NCBI RefSeq assembly: GCF_005239225.2
Contig: NC_133302.1
Span: 8,432,001 to 8,496,000 of the forward strand
Source of the DNA: Populus alba
Lineage: Eukaryota; Streptophyta; Magnoliopsida; Malpighiales; Salicaceae
DNA: 64,000 nucleotides
Direction of reading: 5' to 3'
Shown here: one piece after another, positions 21,560 to 33,900 of the stretch
Numbering within the stretch: the first letter of the stretch is position 1
Layout: the number at the start of each line of letters is the position of its first letter
Notes under the pieces: generated by a model
Seen by the model: only the letters and a program-made list of their open reading frames with translations
The model's database searches: none
Told to the model about the DNA's origin: nothing
Made by a program: the position numbers and the translations under genes

Positions 21560-22930
21560 GAAATGTCTAAAGCTTACCTGGTAATTGAGACAGACGAAGA
21601 CGATGGCGATGAAACTGCTGCGCAGGATCGGTGGTGACTGGTTCTGGGGACGATGTAGACGATCAACGCTGGGTCTTTTTCTTCTTCTTGTTTTTCTCTG
21701 CTTTTTTTTTTTTTTTGTTAGTTCCCAGTCTTCATTTTTTCTCTGCTTTCCCACTGTACTTTTTTCTGTTTTTCTTCTTGTGCTCTCTCTGTTTTCTCTC
21801 GCACTTCCTCCTCTTGGTTTTCTCCTGTCCTGCTCGCTCTGCCTCTCTATTGTTCTTCCCCCTCTGTTTTTCGTTCGTCTCAAAACCCCCCTTCTTCTTC
21901 ATTTTTTCTCCATCCCTCTGTGTGATTCCCCTGTTTTTTTCTCTGTTCGGCTTGTTTGCTTTTGTCTTTTCCTCCAGTTCCCTCGGGTTCTTCTGCTCTC
22001 CCCCTCCCCCTTTTATTTTGTTTTTCTTCAGTTCTTCACCCCCCGTTTTTTCTTCTCTCCATCTCTGTGTTTTCCTTTTTTTTTGTTCAGCTTCTCCTCT
22101 GTTCTCCTCTCTCTGCTTTCCCACTGTACTTTTTTCTGTTTTTCTTCTTGTGCTCTCTCTGTTTTCTCTCGCACTTCCTCCTCTTGGTTTTCTCCTGTCC
22201 TGCTCGCTCTGCCTCTTTATTGTTCTTCCCCCTCTGTTTTTCGTTCGTCTGTCTCCCGCCTGTTTTTCGTTCGTCTCAAAACCCCCCTTGTCTCTCTTTC
22301 TTCCTCCCACTGTATCGTTCTTTTTCTCTGCTTTTATAGCCAAAACTGTATGCGTTTTTCTTAATATAATGAAGACTACTGGGACCATTATTGCAGTGGT
22401 AACGGTAGAGAGATAGTAGCTGTGAAACGTTCCCATAACTGAAGCAATCTGTGGCATTTGTTGCTGAAACGGTTCCTGTCTGCTGAATCGGTGAAGAAGA
22501 TAATGAATCGTGCCTCTGAAACGGCACCGTTTTGCAATTTTAAATGATATTTCTGATTTGGTCCTTAGATGTTTTTACAACTTTATAATCAAGCCCTCGG
22601 ATAAATTGTAATCAGATCCCTTGATTTTAGCGAATGTTCTTCGAATTGTTTCATTCAAGTCCCTAATTGCCCATCAAACTTCAATAATTATGCAATTAAG
22701 CTCCTAATTTGACTGAATCAACTCTTTAAAATTATAATTGGACCCCATAATTTTAATTTTTTTTTCCAATAAAAGCTTAAATTGACTTAAAAAATCAATT
22801 TTTCTTGCAATCAAACCCTCTATAAATTCAATTAAACCTTAGATAAAATTTAATTGAGTTCATAAACATCTAATTTTAAATATATTTTTTTAAATTGAAT
22901 TTTCTTTGTCAACAGGGCTCTCATCAATCA
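21560..22930 (-). mobile_element. Second LTR-X fragment, reverse orientation, with an internal duplication
   Basis: An AGCTTACCTGGTAATTGAG entry, like 48121 in another copy, leads into a pyrimidine-rich tract (21650-22340) and then R2 (22535-22880), which matches 20910-21250. Within the tract a ~143-bp segment (21740-21882) is repeated at 22111-22254. The long open frames on both strands reflect C/T-rich composition and are not supported as genes. Confidence 0.6.
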
Positions 22931-22959
22931 ATGATATACTGTCACAAATTCAAATCTTA

Positions 22960-23100
22960 CCATTCTCATTGATTTGATAAAAATCAAACACAAAGTAATG
23001 TGGGCATGTACAAAGTTTAAGCCAAGAAAACTTTCACTTAAAAAAATATGTTAAATTATAATATAAATTATATCTTAAGACCTTACATTACCTTACCTAA
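22960..23100 (+). mobile_element. Partial TRIM element (3' part)
   Basis: Carries the internal 3' part of the TRIM family seen at 56757-57047 (GCATGTACAAAGTTTAAG, CTTTCACTTAA) and the start of its terminal repeat (TGTTAAATTATAATATAAATT at about 23049). The 5' half is absent. Confidence 0.5.
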
Positions 23101-23791
23101 CAGCTAACAAGTAATGATTGAAAGTGGTCTTCCCTACAAGGCCTGAATTGGGGTGAGCACAAGTGCACGATATTGGAATGTGGTATTATACCAAAATCCC
23201 GCCCAATGATGATAACGACTCCACTGTTTGGATGCTTGACTGGATCGGCAACAAAGGTATTGCTGAAGGCTTCGGTTTACAGCTTTCGTCTGCCCGTCAA
23301 TTTCCTGATGGTATGCCGATGACAACTTGAGTCGTGTCCCTTGCAACTTAAAGAATTCTTGTTACTAGTAAATAAAGCACCACGATCACTAATAATAGTG
23401 CGAGGAATACCATGGAGAGGAGCTGCATTTTCCACATATACTTGTGTTATTTTCTTGGCTGTAAAGGGGTGGCTAACATCAATAAAGTGGGCATATTTTA
23501 TCAATCGATCCACCACCATAAATATTGCATTTTTATAGGTGGAGTTAGGTAAGCCTTCTATAAAATCCATAGAGATATCCTCCCATATTTGTGATGGCAC
23601 CGGGAGAGTTTGCAAGAGGCCTGTAGGTGATCGAGAATCAGCCTTATTCCTTTGGCATACGTCGCATACTGCCACATAATTCTGCATATCTTAATGTCAT
23701 TCCAGTGAAAACCTTGAGCAATCCTCTTCCATGTCCTCAGTACTCATGAATGACCACCTGTTTTAGTGCCATGAAACTCTTTGAGAACATG

Positions 23792-24084
23792 TGTGTTAAA
23801 GAACCATCTCAACCCAATAGCTTAAGTTGTTAGGTGAGATTCCAAGATATAATTTATATTATTCTCTAACACACCCTTTCAAATGAAAGCCTTTTGAGTT
23901 TGAAATTTGTATAGCCCAACATTACTTTGTGCTTAATTTTTATCAAATAAATAGGAATGGTGAGATTTAAACTCGTGACCACTTGATCATTAAGGTTCTG
24001 ATACAATGTCAAAGAACCATCTCAACCTAATAGCTGAAACTGTTAGGTGAGATCCTAATATATGATTTATATTATTCTTTAACA
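23792..24084 (-). mobile_element. TRIM (miniature LTR element) nested in the gypsy pol
   Basis: Two direct terminal repeats of ~75 bp (about 23792-23867 and 24009-24084) flank a short non-coding middle. On the - strand the first repeat ends TTTGACA and is followed by TTGTATCAGAACC (complement of 23996-24008), an initiator-Met-type primer-binding site. The 5-bp flanks ACATG (23787-23791) and ACGTG (24085-24089) fit a target duplication with one change. Gypsy pol coding sequence continues on both sides. Confidence 0.8.
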
Positions 24085-25018
24085 ACGTGGCTTCATAGTA
24101 GATTTTGGTGGAACCACTACACGTTTTATACCACAACAAATTATCTTTCCACACATAGGCAGCCATCTTGTCAGGCTCTTTTTCCATGCAATTCCTCACC
24201 TCTTGGACCTATGGACTTTCAAATGCTGCCCTTCTCATTTCAGCCTGTACCATGAATTGAGGCTGAGAGATAGCCTAAAGGGTTAGTGATCCACTTTCTC
24301 TAGACAATAAATCTATAGCACTATTACTCGTAACCAAGCAACTTGGTCACCCACTTCTGCTGTTCCGGAGTAGAAACTCGTAGTTCAAGGAAGAACTGTA
24401 AGCTACATTGGTCAGTCAGAATTTGAAATTTTCTTCCCAGGAGGTAGGGTCTGCAACAGCGAATTGCTTAGACAATTGTTAGCATCTCTTTGGAATAAAT
24501 AGGCCAGACTTTCTTTCTTAGACCTAAGGCTCGGCTTAAATATGCTACTAGCCGACCTTGTTGAGTTAAAACAACCCTTATTCTTGAATTTAAAGCATCG
24601 GTTTCAATTACAAAGATTTCATTGAAATTAGGAATAGCCAATACTGGGGTAGTGGTCATGGCGACTTTGAGCTCTTTGAATGTCTTTTCTGCCTTCTCAT
24701 CCCACTAAAATTGTCCTTTCTTCAGTAATTATGTTCACGGGGCTGCAATGTACTGTAATTGCGCATGAACTTACGATAGTACCTAGTGAGTCCCAAGAAT
24801 CCCTCTAACTTGGTGACATTATCAGGCATTGGCCAATTCTTCATAGCTGCAAATTTTGCTTTCATCTATTTCTACTCCTTCATTAGAAATAAAATGCCCC
24901 TAATATTCCACCGTAGCATACCCAAATGCACACTTGGAGCGTTTTTTTAAAAAAATTGCTCCCTTTGCAAAATTTTAAAGACAACTCTAATGTGTTCTAA
25001 ATGCACTTTCCATGAATG

Positions 25019-25020
<2 letters not shown>

Positions 25021-25061
<41 letters not shown>
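25021..25061. repeat. (TA)n microsatellite
   Basis: About 20 uninterrupted TA units inside the degenerate gypsy pol. Confidence 0.95.
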
Positions 25062-25063
<2 letters not shown>

Positions 25064-26015
25064 AAATATCATTGAAGAACACAAAAACAAACTTAGCAAT
25101 AGCAACTTAAAAATGGCATTCATGACTGCTTGGAACAACGATGATGCATTATACATTCCAAAAAGACATGACCAAGTTCTCACAATGCCATTATAAAATT
25201 TGAAAAGCCATCTTGTGCACATCTTTTTAGTTAAACTCGATTTTGATGATATTCAGCTCGAAGATCCAACTTTGTAAAATTCTCGGCACAATGTAGCTCA
25301 TCAATCATATCATCCACCGTTGGTAAGCTTAATTTAATGCTCTATAATACTTGGCATTCAATCTCTTCTTCTGAAAGTGTGCGTACCTATAAGAGCACAC
25401 GTTGACAGCCGAGACTCCTTCTTTAAGTGGGATTCAGAGGTCCACTTCTCCATAAGGAGGTAAGGATTGCTGTTCTTCAAAAATTGCAACAAAATCTTCT
25501 AAGACCCTTCCCATGCCAAATGGCACCTGAGGACCTCTTCCTTCACTATCTTTAATTTCCTTGAGCACTACTGCAAATAAAGCCCCTTTAAATTCTTTTT
25601 CAAGAGATTGTACAGTAATCTTTGTAGAAGAAGAATCCTTCTGGCCATGCAGTCCTTCGGCTCTCCTCGCCACTTAAATCTCATAGTCAAGTTGTACCAA
25701 TCACATAAGACCAGTCCCGACTCCACTAGCCCCTTTAAATCCTCGCGAGAAGGCGTTGTGGAGGTACAGCTCGTACTGCTTCTGTTCTCCCTTGTCTTTG
25801 TCTTCTCATGAACTGGTCATCTTTCATCAAATAGTGCAAATAAAGGCTGATTGAGACCACTCAATAACCCTTGGCCAACCTCTCAATAGCTTCTGACACG
25901 GTCTGTGGTTTAGCCTTGCGCACCTCATTTGCAATTTCATCCCGCAGTCCTCCAAGGAAAGTGCAAATAAAGGCTGATTGAGGCCACTCAATAACCCTTG
26001 GCCAACCTCTCAAGT

Positions 26016-26180
26016 TGGTGTTTCTCATAATCCAATTATGAGTTATTTCTTAAAATTCATTTTTTTTCAAAATAAAAATAAAATGAAGGCGTGTTTGTTA
26101 TAATTCAATTCTGAGTTATTCCTTAAAATTCACTTTTTTTTTTTCAAAATAAAAATCAAAAAAATAAAATGAAGGCCGAC
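26016..26180. repeat. Short tandem duplication (~75 bp)
   Basis: The segment with AATTATGAGTTATTTCTTAAAATTC and a T/A-rich tail (26028-26090) is repeated, slightly changed, at 26103-26170. Confidence 0.55.
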
Positions 26181-26189
26181 AACTTGGAG

Positions 26190-28760
26190 AAAGCAAGTTG
26201 GGGAATACAACTGCAATTTTGGAGAAAATTCAAGGCCTAATTGAACCCTATTATGCTCAAAAATAGAGAAACAATGCAAATTCAAGGTCAAATTAAATGA
26301 TTATTTGATGAATTTGCATAAAAATTAAGTCCAATGACATTGTTAAATTTTTAATAGGCCAATTTGATTTAATCATGAGTCAAATTGAATTTTAATTATG
26401 TTTAAGAATTATTTTGGGTTCAAATGAAGGATTTAATTAAGTGCAAGGACTTAATTATACTTTAAATGGGTCAGATTAATTTTATTAGGGGTACAATTGG
26501 TGAAAAAATAAGTTTGGGAGCCTAATTTTAGGCTTAATTGAGAAGATTGAAATTTTAAGAGACCAAATTTAATTTTTACCAAGTTAAATGATTGAAATTA
26601 GGGGCAAAATTGCAAGAAAAATAGAGTTTTAGGGTCAATTAGAGGTCAAATTGAAGAAATTCATAGCCAATGATCATTTTGTAAGAGATGTCGAACTATA
26701 GGGGCTTAATGGACAAAAACCGGAGGTGAAATTGAAGAAATTGAAAGTTTAATGGTCAATTAAGGGTTAAATTGCATACATTTAAGACCAATGACCAAAG
26801 TGAAAAATGGTTTGTAAATATAGGGTTCAAATTGAAGTTTGGCAGGGGCTAAATTGCACTACATCAAACATTTAGGGTCAATTATAAATACAATCGAACA
26901 ACAATGAAAGATAATGGACTAAATTGATGTTGGACAAAAATCTCTAATTTAACCCTAAATGATGCCCTTTTTTTTAAAAAAAAAAATTTATAGAATCTTC
27001 TTCATTTTTTACCTGAAATGAAAGCTTAGGGAGCTACTTTTCAAGTGCATTTGATGCCTCATATGTCCACCAAAGTTGACAACACATGAACCAAAATGGT
27101 AACCTGACATCCATTTATCCTCTAATATGATTCATTCAGACCTATTAACATCACAACGACCACAGATCCAGCATAAAGAAACCAACTCAAGTAGCCTTGA
27201 ATTGTTAGATTTGACTGTTCATGGTGTCTCCTTTGAACCAACAATGTAGAAAATTTAGAAAATTCAGAAAAGATTACTCCTTTCCACCTCCTATAAATAG
27301 GAGTGGATTTCATGACCTGAGGAGGAAGAAAATCAGCTCCAAAAATTGCAAAAAATTAGTTTCCTTTTTGGTTTCTGACACCTTTTTCTCTCTCTTCTTT
27401 CTCTCTCCACCGTGGCCTTCAGCCACCGCCATTGTCACCGCCAGCTTGACCACCATCCTCTCCACCACACTTCTCCCTCTCCACTAATTGCTTCTCCCTC
27501 TTCCTCCACAACAATAGCAGCCCATCAGCGCCACCATTTTCATTTTCTTCCTTCTCCAGCACCAACAACAACAACATTAGCACCCACCTCCACCGTTGCA
27601 ACCGCCAGCGAAGACACCATCCTCTCTATCAGCACGACCACATACCCTCACCACCTCAGGTGGTCCTTTATCCCTGACTTGCATCAACCTTCCACGTGCT
27701 ATGTACTACGATCGTTGCATGCAGAATTCATTCTACATACAACGACCAAAATAAATAACTTTTCACTTTGGCCCGAACCAGTTCTAGCCCAGCCTAAATG
27801 TCTGGGCTGGATCCAACATGGCAAAAGAAAGACATGTTGGGCCAAGATCAGCCTAATCATTTGGGCTAATACCGACACACCCTTTTCTAGGGCTAAGCTC
27901 GGCCTAGTTAGTTGGGCCGACCTAGCCCGTATATATTTATTTATAATATTATATTTAAAAACAAAATAATTCCAAAACATTTCAAGGGGCATTTTAAAAT
28001 ATTTGTGGTTGTCTCAAATGTTTTTCTACCAATTTTGCTTAAAATTGGGTTGTTATACTTACACTGTAAGATACAAATCTGATATTAAAATACCCGATTT
28101 TCTCTAAAATATTTTTTGTAAAAAAATCAAAACATTTTCAAAAAAATTTTCACAAACTTTTAAATGAATTTCCCTTTTCAAAAACAAAAAAAAAAAAACA
28201 TTTTGTTTTCATGCATACGACCAAATCTTAAAAAATTTTTCTAAGCATATTTTCATAAAAATTGCACCTTTCTCATGTTTTTAATGGATATCATAACAAG
28301 TTTATAATCATCCATTAGAGTTTGGCTAAAATTTCAAAAAACTTTTTCCAATTTTTTTTTTAGGTTCCAAATGTAGACTTTAATACCTGTAGGGTGTAAA
28401 ATTACACGATAAAATACACCCTCATGTATTAAAGATACAAGGTGTAAATAAATGCAATGCTAAAATTCAAATTTTAGAATGGTTAGGATTTAACTCGATA
28501 AGATAGAGACTCTCTCATAAACAGAGATCTACCTTGAACTTTAGAAAAGACCAACAAATAGAAACTCATCCTAAAAAAAAAAACAATCAAACAAAAATTG
28601 CTGCTTACCTTAGGTAAGGTGCACTAGGGTGATATGTCTTGTCCTTGCACAACTAGTCCCTTACCCAGACTCTCACAAATCATAGGTTCCTAGTGACCAT
28701 AATACTAGGTGGTGACTCCTAAACATTAATCATAATTTATGATTAAATAAAAAAAACTAT
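26190..28760 (+). mobile_element. LTR-X copy, forward, most complete (R2, tract, GGCCC part, R1)
   Basis: R2 (26210-26960) has many GTCAAATTGAAG/TTAGGGTCAATT-type units. It is followed by a TATA-like CTATAAATAGGAG (27291), a serine/threonine/proline-like pyrimidine tract (27370-27650), a GGCCC/GGGCTGG part (27765-27935) and R1 (28040-28760). R1 ends with ACTAGGTGGTGACTCC, a variant of GGTGGCGACTCC. The TATA-like motif about 60 bp before the tract may mark the LTR promoter. A 185-codon frame at 27412-27969 spans low-complexity and GGCCC sequence and is not supported as a gene. Confidence 0.6.
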
Positions 28761-29078
28761 TCCCAACACATCACACCTCATCAAGAGGCATGATAAAAAG
28801 CCTTTGACGTCGCCGACAATGTCGCGGCGCACCCTGCAACAGCATTGATAGTCCTTAAGAGTACTAGTAGCTCTGGAAAAGGCTTCATCAAAGCACTCAT
28901 ACTTAGTAGGACCAAAACGAGTCATGATCTCCTGTTCAAAAAGGCTTTTAGTTATCTTTGCTTGAATACATCACATTTATTATTATCATAATGTTGATAC
29001 AAAATATAACCATGCTTACACATATATTTCAAATATCTATTATTTAAAATATCTATAATTTAGATGAGAAGAAGTAGA
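28761..29078. other. Short intergenic segment, nothing recognised
   Basis: A short - strand open frame here has no family motif. Confidence 0.35.
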
Positions 29079-29560
29079 TTAAGCCATTATAAGCAAAATC
29101 AACATTGATTTCATTAATATTGAACTTAACATGCCATCATAAAAATAACCTTTTTGCACAAACATTCCACTCTTAGTTATAATAACTTTATCAGACTCTA
29201 AAACAATCTTGAACCCTTTCTTGCTCAAAATATTAGCAGATACAAGATTTCTTCTAATTTTAGGATTATGAAACATATTAACTAAAGATATTTTTTTTGT
29301 CCAGAATTAAGTACAATTCAATAGCTCAATTTTACCAAAACTTTGGTAGACTTATAGGTGCCCATCAAGACCTCTTTGGATTTAGTTATAAGTCTTGAAC
29401 CATGCTTTGTTGTTGCAGACATGAACTATTGCACCATAATCCAGTCACCAATCTGAAGTCTTCACAATAGTAGTTGTCATACTTAATTTAGTAATCACTC
29501 CAATTTGAATGTTTGAAACCATGGCAACTAACTCCTTGACTTCATCATTTTTCAACCACA
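29079..29560 (-). pseudogene. Ty1/copia gag-pol fragment (protease to pre-integrase region)
   Basis: The - strand reads MFHNPKIRRNLVSANILSKK, then GFKIVLESDKVIITKSG and FVQKGYFYDGM. This is the conserved stretch just before integrase in plant copia elements (normally ..VPDIRKNLVSGSLLNK..). Upstream, the degenerate sequence 29290-29470 fits the protease part. Stops interrupt it and neither LTR is visible. Confidence 0.75.
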
Positions 29561-29789
29561 TTCACTTTGTTAGCACTATCTCTCTTGATAAAATTCTTAA
29601 ATCTATACTCTTTTATGTAGCGCCCTTTTATTTCCACAATGGAAAAAAATCCTATTTGTTGTTACTTATTTTTGGGTCTCCGCATAAAAAGAGAGAAAAT
29701 ACATATATGCATGTATGTAGCAGTGAGAAAAGGTTGTCGCTAAATTTTGGTTGAAGAGGTTCAAATACAAATATTGAAATTTGACAGTA

Positions 29790-30360
29790 TATTGTTGACC
29801 GATGAGAGCCCTGTTGACAAAGAAAATTCAATTCGAGAAAGAAAAGTCCAAAATCAATTGTTGATGGACTCAATTAAATTTTATTGAAGGTTTAATTGAA
29901 TTCATGAAGGGTTGGATTGCAAGAAAAAATGATTTTAAGTCTATTTAGGCTTTAATTAGATGAAATTAAAGTTCTGGGGTGAAATTATAATTTTTAAGAG
30001 TTGAATAGGTCAAATCATGGATTTAATTGCATAAATATTGAAGTTTAAAGGCCACTTTGGGACTTAATTGAAGAAATCCAAAACCAAGGACCAAACTGGA
30101 AAAGACGCGTAAATAGAGGGACATAAATTGACTGAATCAGGGGCCAAATTGAAAAAATCTGAAGTTTATTGATCAATTGAGAATCAAATTGCATAAATTC
30201 AAAACTAGAGATCAAAGGAAAAAGGGCGTTAAAATTTAGGGTTTGAATTTAAGTTCATTAGGGGTGAAATTGAATAAAATTGAAAGTTTTATGTCAATCA
30301 AGGGTGTAATTAGAAAGAAATCACAAATTAAAGGGCTAAAGCATAAGTATCCAAAACAAC
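29790..30360 (+). repeat. R2 part of an LTR-X copy
   Basis: Repeated TCAATTAAATTT/GGTTTAATTGAA and GTTTAGGGTTTGAATT-type units match 26210-26960. The following 30380-30660 contains a GC-richer segment, and no R1 follows. Confidence 0.5.
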
Positions 30361-31469
30361 ACCATTTTGAAGATGACTATTCATCTTCTTCTTCAGAGAG
30401 GCCGCTTGAGGGGCCTCCTTTCCCAAGGAATTTGACACCTCATTTCTCCCCCAAATTCAATGAAGCTTGCACGCAAACAATCACCTGACACCTGACTACA
30501 CATTAATGTAAACCGTTTGACCGGATCGAGGCTGAGTGGTGGTGGCACCGCTCCAAAATGGCCAACCCGACTAGCCATATTCCTACACAAAAATGACAGT
30601 TCATCATTGTTACTTTGAGTCGTTGGCTATGATGCTTTAGGGTCAAAACATTCATTCTGCATGTAGGGTGTTGGGGAAAAAAAATGAATCTCCCTCAAAT
30701 TATAATGTCATGAAATCTCAAACATTTATTTACTAATGTCAAGAACTAAATAATATGTCTAAGATTATGGAATTATTTTTAAAAAAAAAATTCGTAGAGT
30801 TTCCTCTATTTTCATTGGTTCCATGTTATCGACAACACTTATATTATGTCATTACAACTTCCATCTTGATCCAATCATCTTGGATCACATCCCATTCATC
30901 AAATAATCTCTCAATACTTATACTTATCAATGTATTCAAGACTCATAATATCAATTAATAAGTCAACGTAAAAGTATTACTAGAACAATTTAAAAGATAA
31001 ACAATTTCATCACTAAAGAGTAATAAATGCTAACTAATTACATATATGCATATAGACTAAACAAAATACAATATTAAGATTAAGAGTCATATTATCTTAA
31101 ACACATCTAATGTATTCTACTGCTTTATATTATAAACTTATCTTATCATTTTGAAAATGATTTAGCCGTACTAACAACTATATATATACACACACACACA
31201 TCTACTACATACTACACATCTTCTACTTGATTTTACAACACAAAGAGTTTCAAAGAAAATAAAGACAAAAATATTACAATCCAAAATGATAATTTATAAA
31301 CAGAAAAATCTTACATCTAACGATTTGCATCACCTCATGGTGTACCTATTTCAACAATAATCACATTAATCAATTTATTCAATATCTTAGTCATATATTA
31401 ATTATTTTACTCTTAACCTTTGAAATTTAATACTTATAACTTTAATCAATTAATTTACGTAATCTTTTC
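30361..31469. other. AT-rich repeat-like sequence, no gene
   Basis: Includes a (CA)n patch near 31189. It may be the start of a long LTR that extends to about 33600, but the boundaries are not visible. Confidence 0.35.
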
Positions 31470-32075
31470 AAAACTTGAATATCCAGCTAACTTATCCCAA
31501 TTACCAATAATTCTAACTTTCATATAATTACTCATAAATTTAGCTATCCTTCCTCGGTTACCAATAAATCCAAAGTTCCATCCAAATTACCCAACATCCA
31601 GCTAACCTTTTTTTATTAGCCAATCAATCCAGTAATTCCATATGAATTACCCCATATCCGATTAACCTCTTTATTAACCAATAAACCTGGTAATTATCTT
31701 AATTACCCAAGGAATCTGGTTAACCCATTTTGGTTGCTAAAATCAATTCAGTAATTTCATATGAATTACCCAGCATCCGGCTAACCTCTTTTGTTAGACA
31801 ATGAATCTGCTAATTCCATACGAATTACCCATATTCGGTTAACCTCTTTGTTAACCAATAAACCCGATAATTCTCTTAATTACCCAACAAATCTGGCGAA
31901 CCCATTTTGGATTGCCAAAATCAATCTGGTAATTCCATATGAATTACCCAGCATCCAGCTAACCTTTGTTGTTAGCCAATCAATCTGGTAATTCCATACG
32001 AATTACCTAGCATTCGGCTAACCTCTTTTGTTAGCCAAATAATAATCTCGGTAATTTCACATGAATTACCAATTA
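31470..32075. repeat. Tandem array of ~59-bp palindromic units
   Basis: About nine to ten units, each built from GGTAATTCCATATGAATTACC-like and GGCTAACCTCTTTTGTTAGCC-like inverted repeats. Three monomer types (CATATG, CATACG and ATCTTA centres) seem to alternate, suggesting a ~178-bp higher-order repeat. Array divergence is moderate. Confidence 0.8.
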
Positions 32076-33615
32076 TTCTCATTTGTAATAATCACTCAAT
32101 TTATTCATTTATTTCATTCTTTTAACATCAATTAAATAATCAATATAGATATTTAGGAAAAACTAATAATTACAAAATAAGATGATAAATCACCTACCTT
32201 CTGCTCGTGATGACCTAGCTCCACCTGTCTGTTAACCAGCTCTAAACACAACTCCTGAATTAGTCAAATGTCATTATATCATTAGTCCATCAATATTTTT
32301 CTTGCGTATTGAAACGCAAAGCACATAATTTTTATTTGTAATTCGTTCTAATAAAAATTCATTTTCAAACATAACATCATTATTTCACATACAACCACAT
32401 ATTTAAATCAAGTTACTTCTTTTCTTGCTTTATGTTCATAATTCCTCCATCAAATAATCCTTTTATTCTTTATGCCCTCACATCATATTATTTATTTTAT
32501 CTAAACATATGTAAGAACTATATTCAAACACAATCTAAACATCTTGTCTTCATGCTTTCTTTTAACTAGTTCATTTCTCTTTTAAATTGAATTTACTTAA
32601 TTGTTTCTCAACTTTAATGCTATTTCTTCATTTAGTCTTTCTTACATATTTCAAATATCATGATTAAACATAGTTTTATAAACATTAATATCAAAACTCA
32701 TTCCTCCACTTTTCCTTCATTTGGCCAAATGTTATGTTCCCTTTCCTGCCCAAAAGTTTTCTTTATTTACTTGTTATTTCAACTTGTTTTCATTATATTC
32801 CACTTCAACTTCATCATTTTTCCTTCCCCTCCTAATTCCTTAAAATTCCCATAAGAACCCTAAGTTCAAGAAGTAAGGATTTAAGGAAAATTAAAGTAAA
32901 ATTCCATGAAATTACTTCCTAACTTAATCAAGTAAGCTTAAAAACATCTAAATCAAACATTAACTTCAAACTTCTCATGCTTACCAATTGACTTTCTTTC
33001 AATTTCTCTTCTCTTCCAAAGTTAGCCAAATTCCCTCTCTCAATTCCTTCCTTCACTTGATTCTTCCTTAGCTTAGGGTTTTATAAGTTAAACTTTGCAA
33101 GGTTATTCTCTCAATTTTTTTTATTTTTTCCTTACTTTTCTCTCTTTCTCTCACGTTCTTTTCTGTTCTTTCTTTTCCCAATCTACTTCTACCTAATCAT
33201 AAGTATATAAAAGGAAGGGAGAGCTTATTTGTTTTATTTTTTAATGGGAAATAACAATTTTACCCTTAATGAGTTCTTTTGCTTCTATTTGACGATCCTT
33301 ATTTTGTTTCTAGTACTACCTAGCTCCGTTCAATCTAAAATTTTAACCATATTTTATTCAATATATTTTAAGGTCCCTCGTAAATTTTTAGCTTAATCTG
33401 ATGGTCGAATTGAAAATTACGTCCAATAACGTAAAACTGGTCAAATTGTGATTTTTCATCAAATTTCTGAATTTCTATAAAAATTATGAAATTTTAACCC
33501 AAGCTAAGGCATCATATTAGAAGGCTCCATATAAATTTTTATAATTTTCTGATAACCCGATTGAGAGTTATGAATTTTTAAGTTTTGCATAAAACTAGTC
33601 AATTTGTGATTTTTC
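32076..33615. other. Probable LTR-type sequence, no gene
   Basis: AT-rich and unstructured at first, then a T/C-rich part (32980-33180). The last part contains two similar GTCAATTTGTGATTTTTCA-type sentences (33447-33465, 33597-33615), a style common in plant gypsy LTRs. No reading frame or clean boundary could be fixed. Confidence 0.35.
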
Positions 33616-33619
33616 ACCC

Positions 33620-33900
33620 AGAGGGTTTACACAATGGGTCCGACGTCGGCCCATGTGTCTACGAGGTCCGTCTCGACCCAATTCCTTATGGGTCATGTCT
33701 CAACCCATGCTTCTGTTGGGGTTGGTCTTGACCCACTTCCTTGTGGGTCCGGTCTCTCCTAAGCTTCCTTTGTGGTGGGCCAGGACCTAGTTTCTCATGG
33801 GTCCGGTTGCTGCCTATTTTCTTTTGGGTTAGTCTTGACCCAATTCCTTCGGGGCCCCGTTGCAGCCTAGTTGCCTTTGGGGGCCAGCCTTGACCTAATT
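33620..33900 (+). repeat. GGGTC/GACCCA minisatellite-like part of an LTR-X copy (left of LINE)
   Basis: Degenerate ~30-bp units of the form GGGTCCGGTCTTGACCCAATTCCTT. The same kind of sequence resumes at 36035-36165, so the LINE lies inside it. Confidence 0.6.

Larger units (their letters stand above)
23101..26015 (-). pseudogene. Ty3/gypsy gag-pol remnant
   Basis: Reading the - strand from high to low coordinates gives: gag (25830-26010, GGLRDEIANEVRKAKP), a linker/protease region (25434-25673, GRVLEDFVAIFEEQQSLPP), reverse transcriptase pieces (KLDLRAEYHQNRV near 25240-25290; an F-L-G-L-T-like run near 24760-24800), RNase H (24468-24659, with ETDA), and integrase (23277-23687). Integrase shows CDVCQRNK, SMDFIEGLP and ISDRG, then DGQTK near 23284. 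The catalytic Glu expected after DGQT is Lys. Frameshifts and stops are throughout. The gag contains a direct duplication (25835-25887 and 25961-26013). A TRIM is inserted at 23792. Confidence 0.85.

Noticed and set aside
20356..22457. Long open frames on both strands (up to 261 codons) in 20.3-22.5 kb
   Set aside because: They are made of Phe/Ser/Leu/Cys or Arg/Lys/Glu runs caused by a C/T-rich tract with an internal duplication. Overlapping frames on both strands are open, and the tract is a module of a repeated LTR.
27412..27969. 185-codon frame as a possible gene
   Set aside because: The first half is His/Ser/Thr/Pro low complexity and the second half translates the GGCCC module. No homologous frame is kept in other LTR-X copies.
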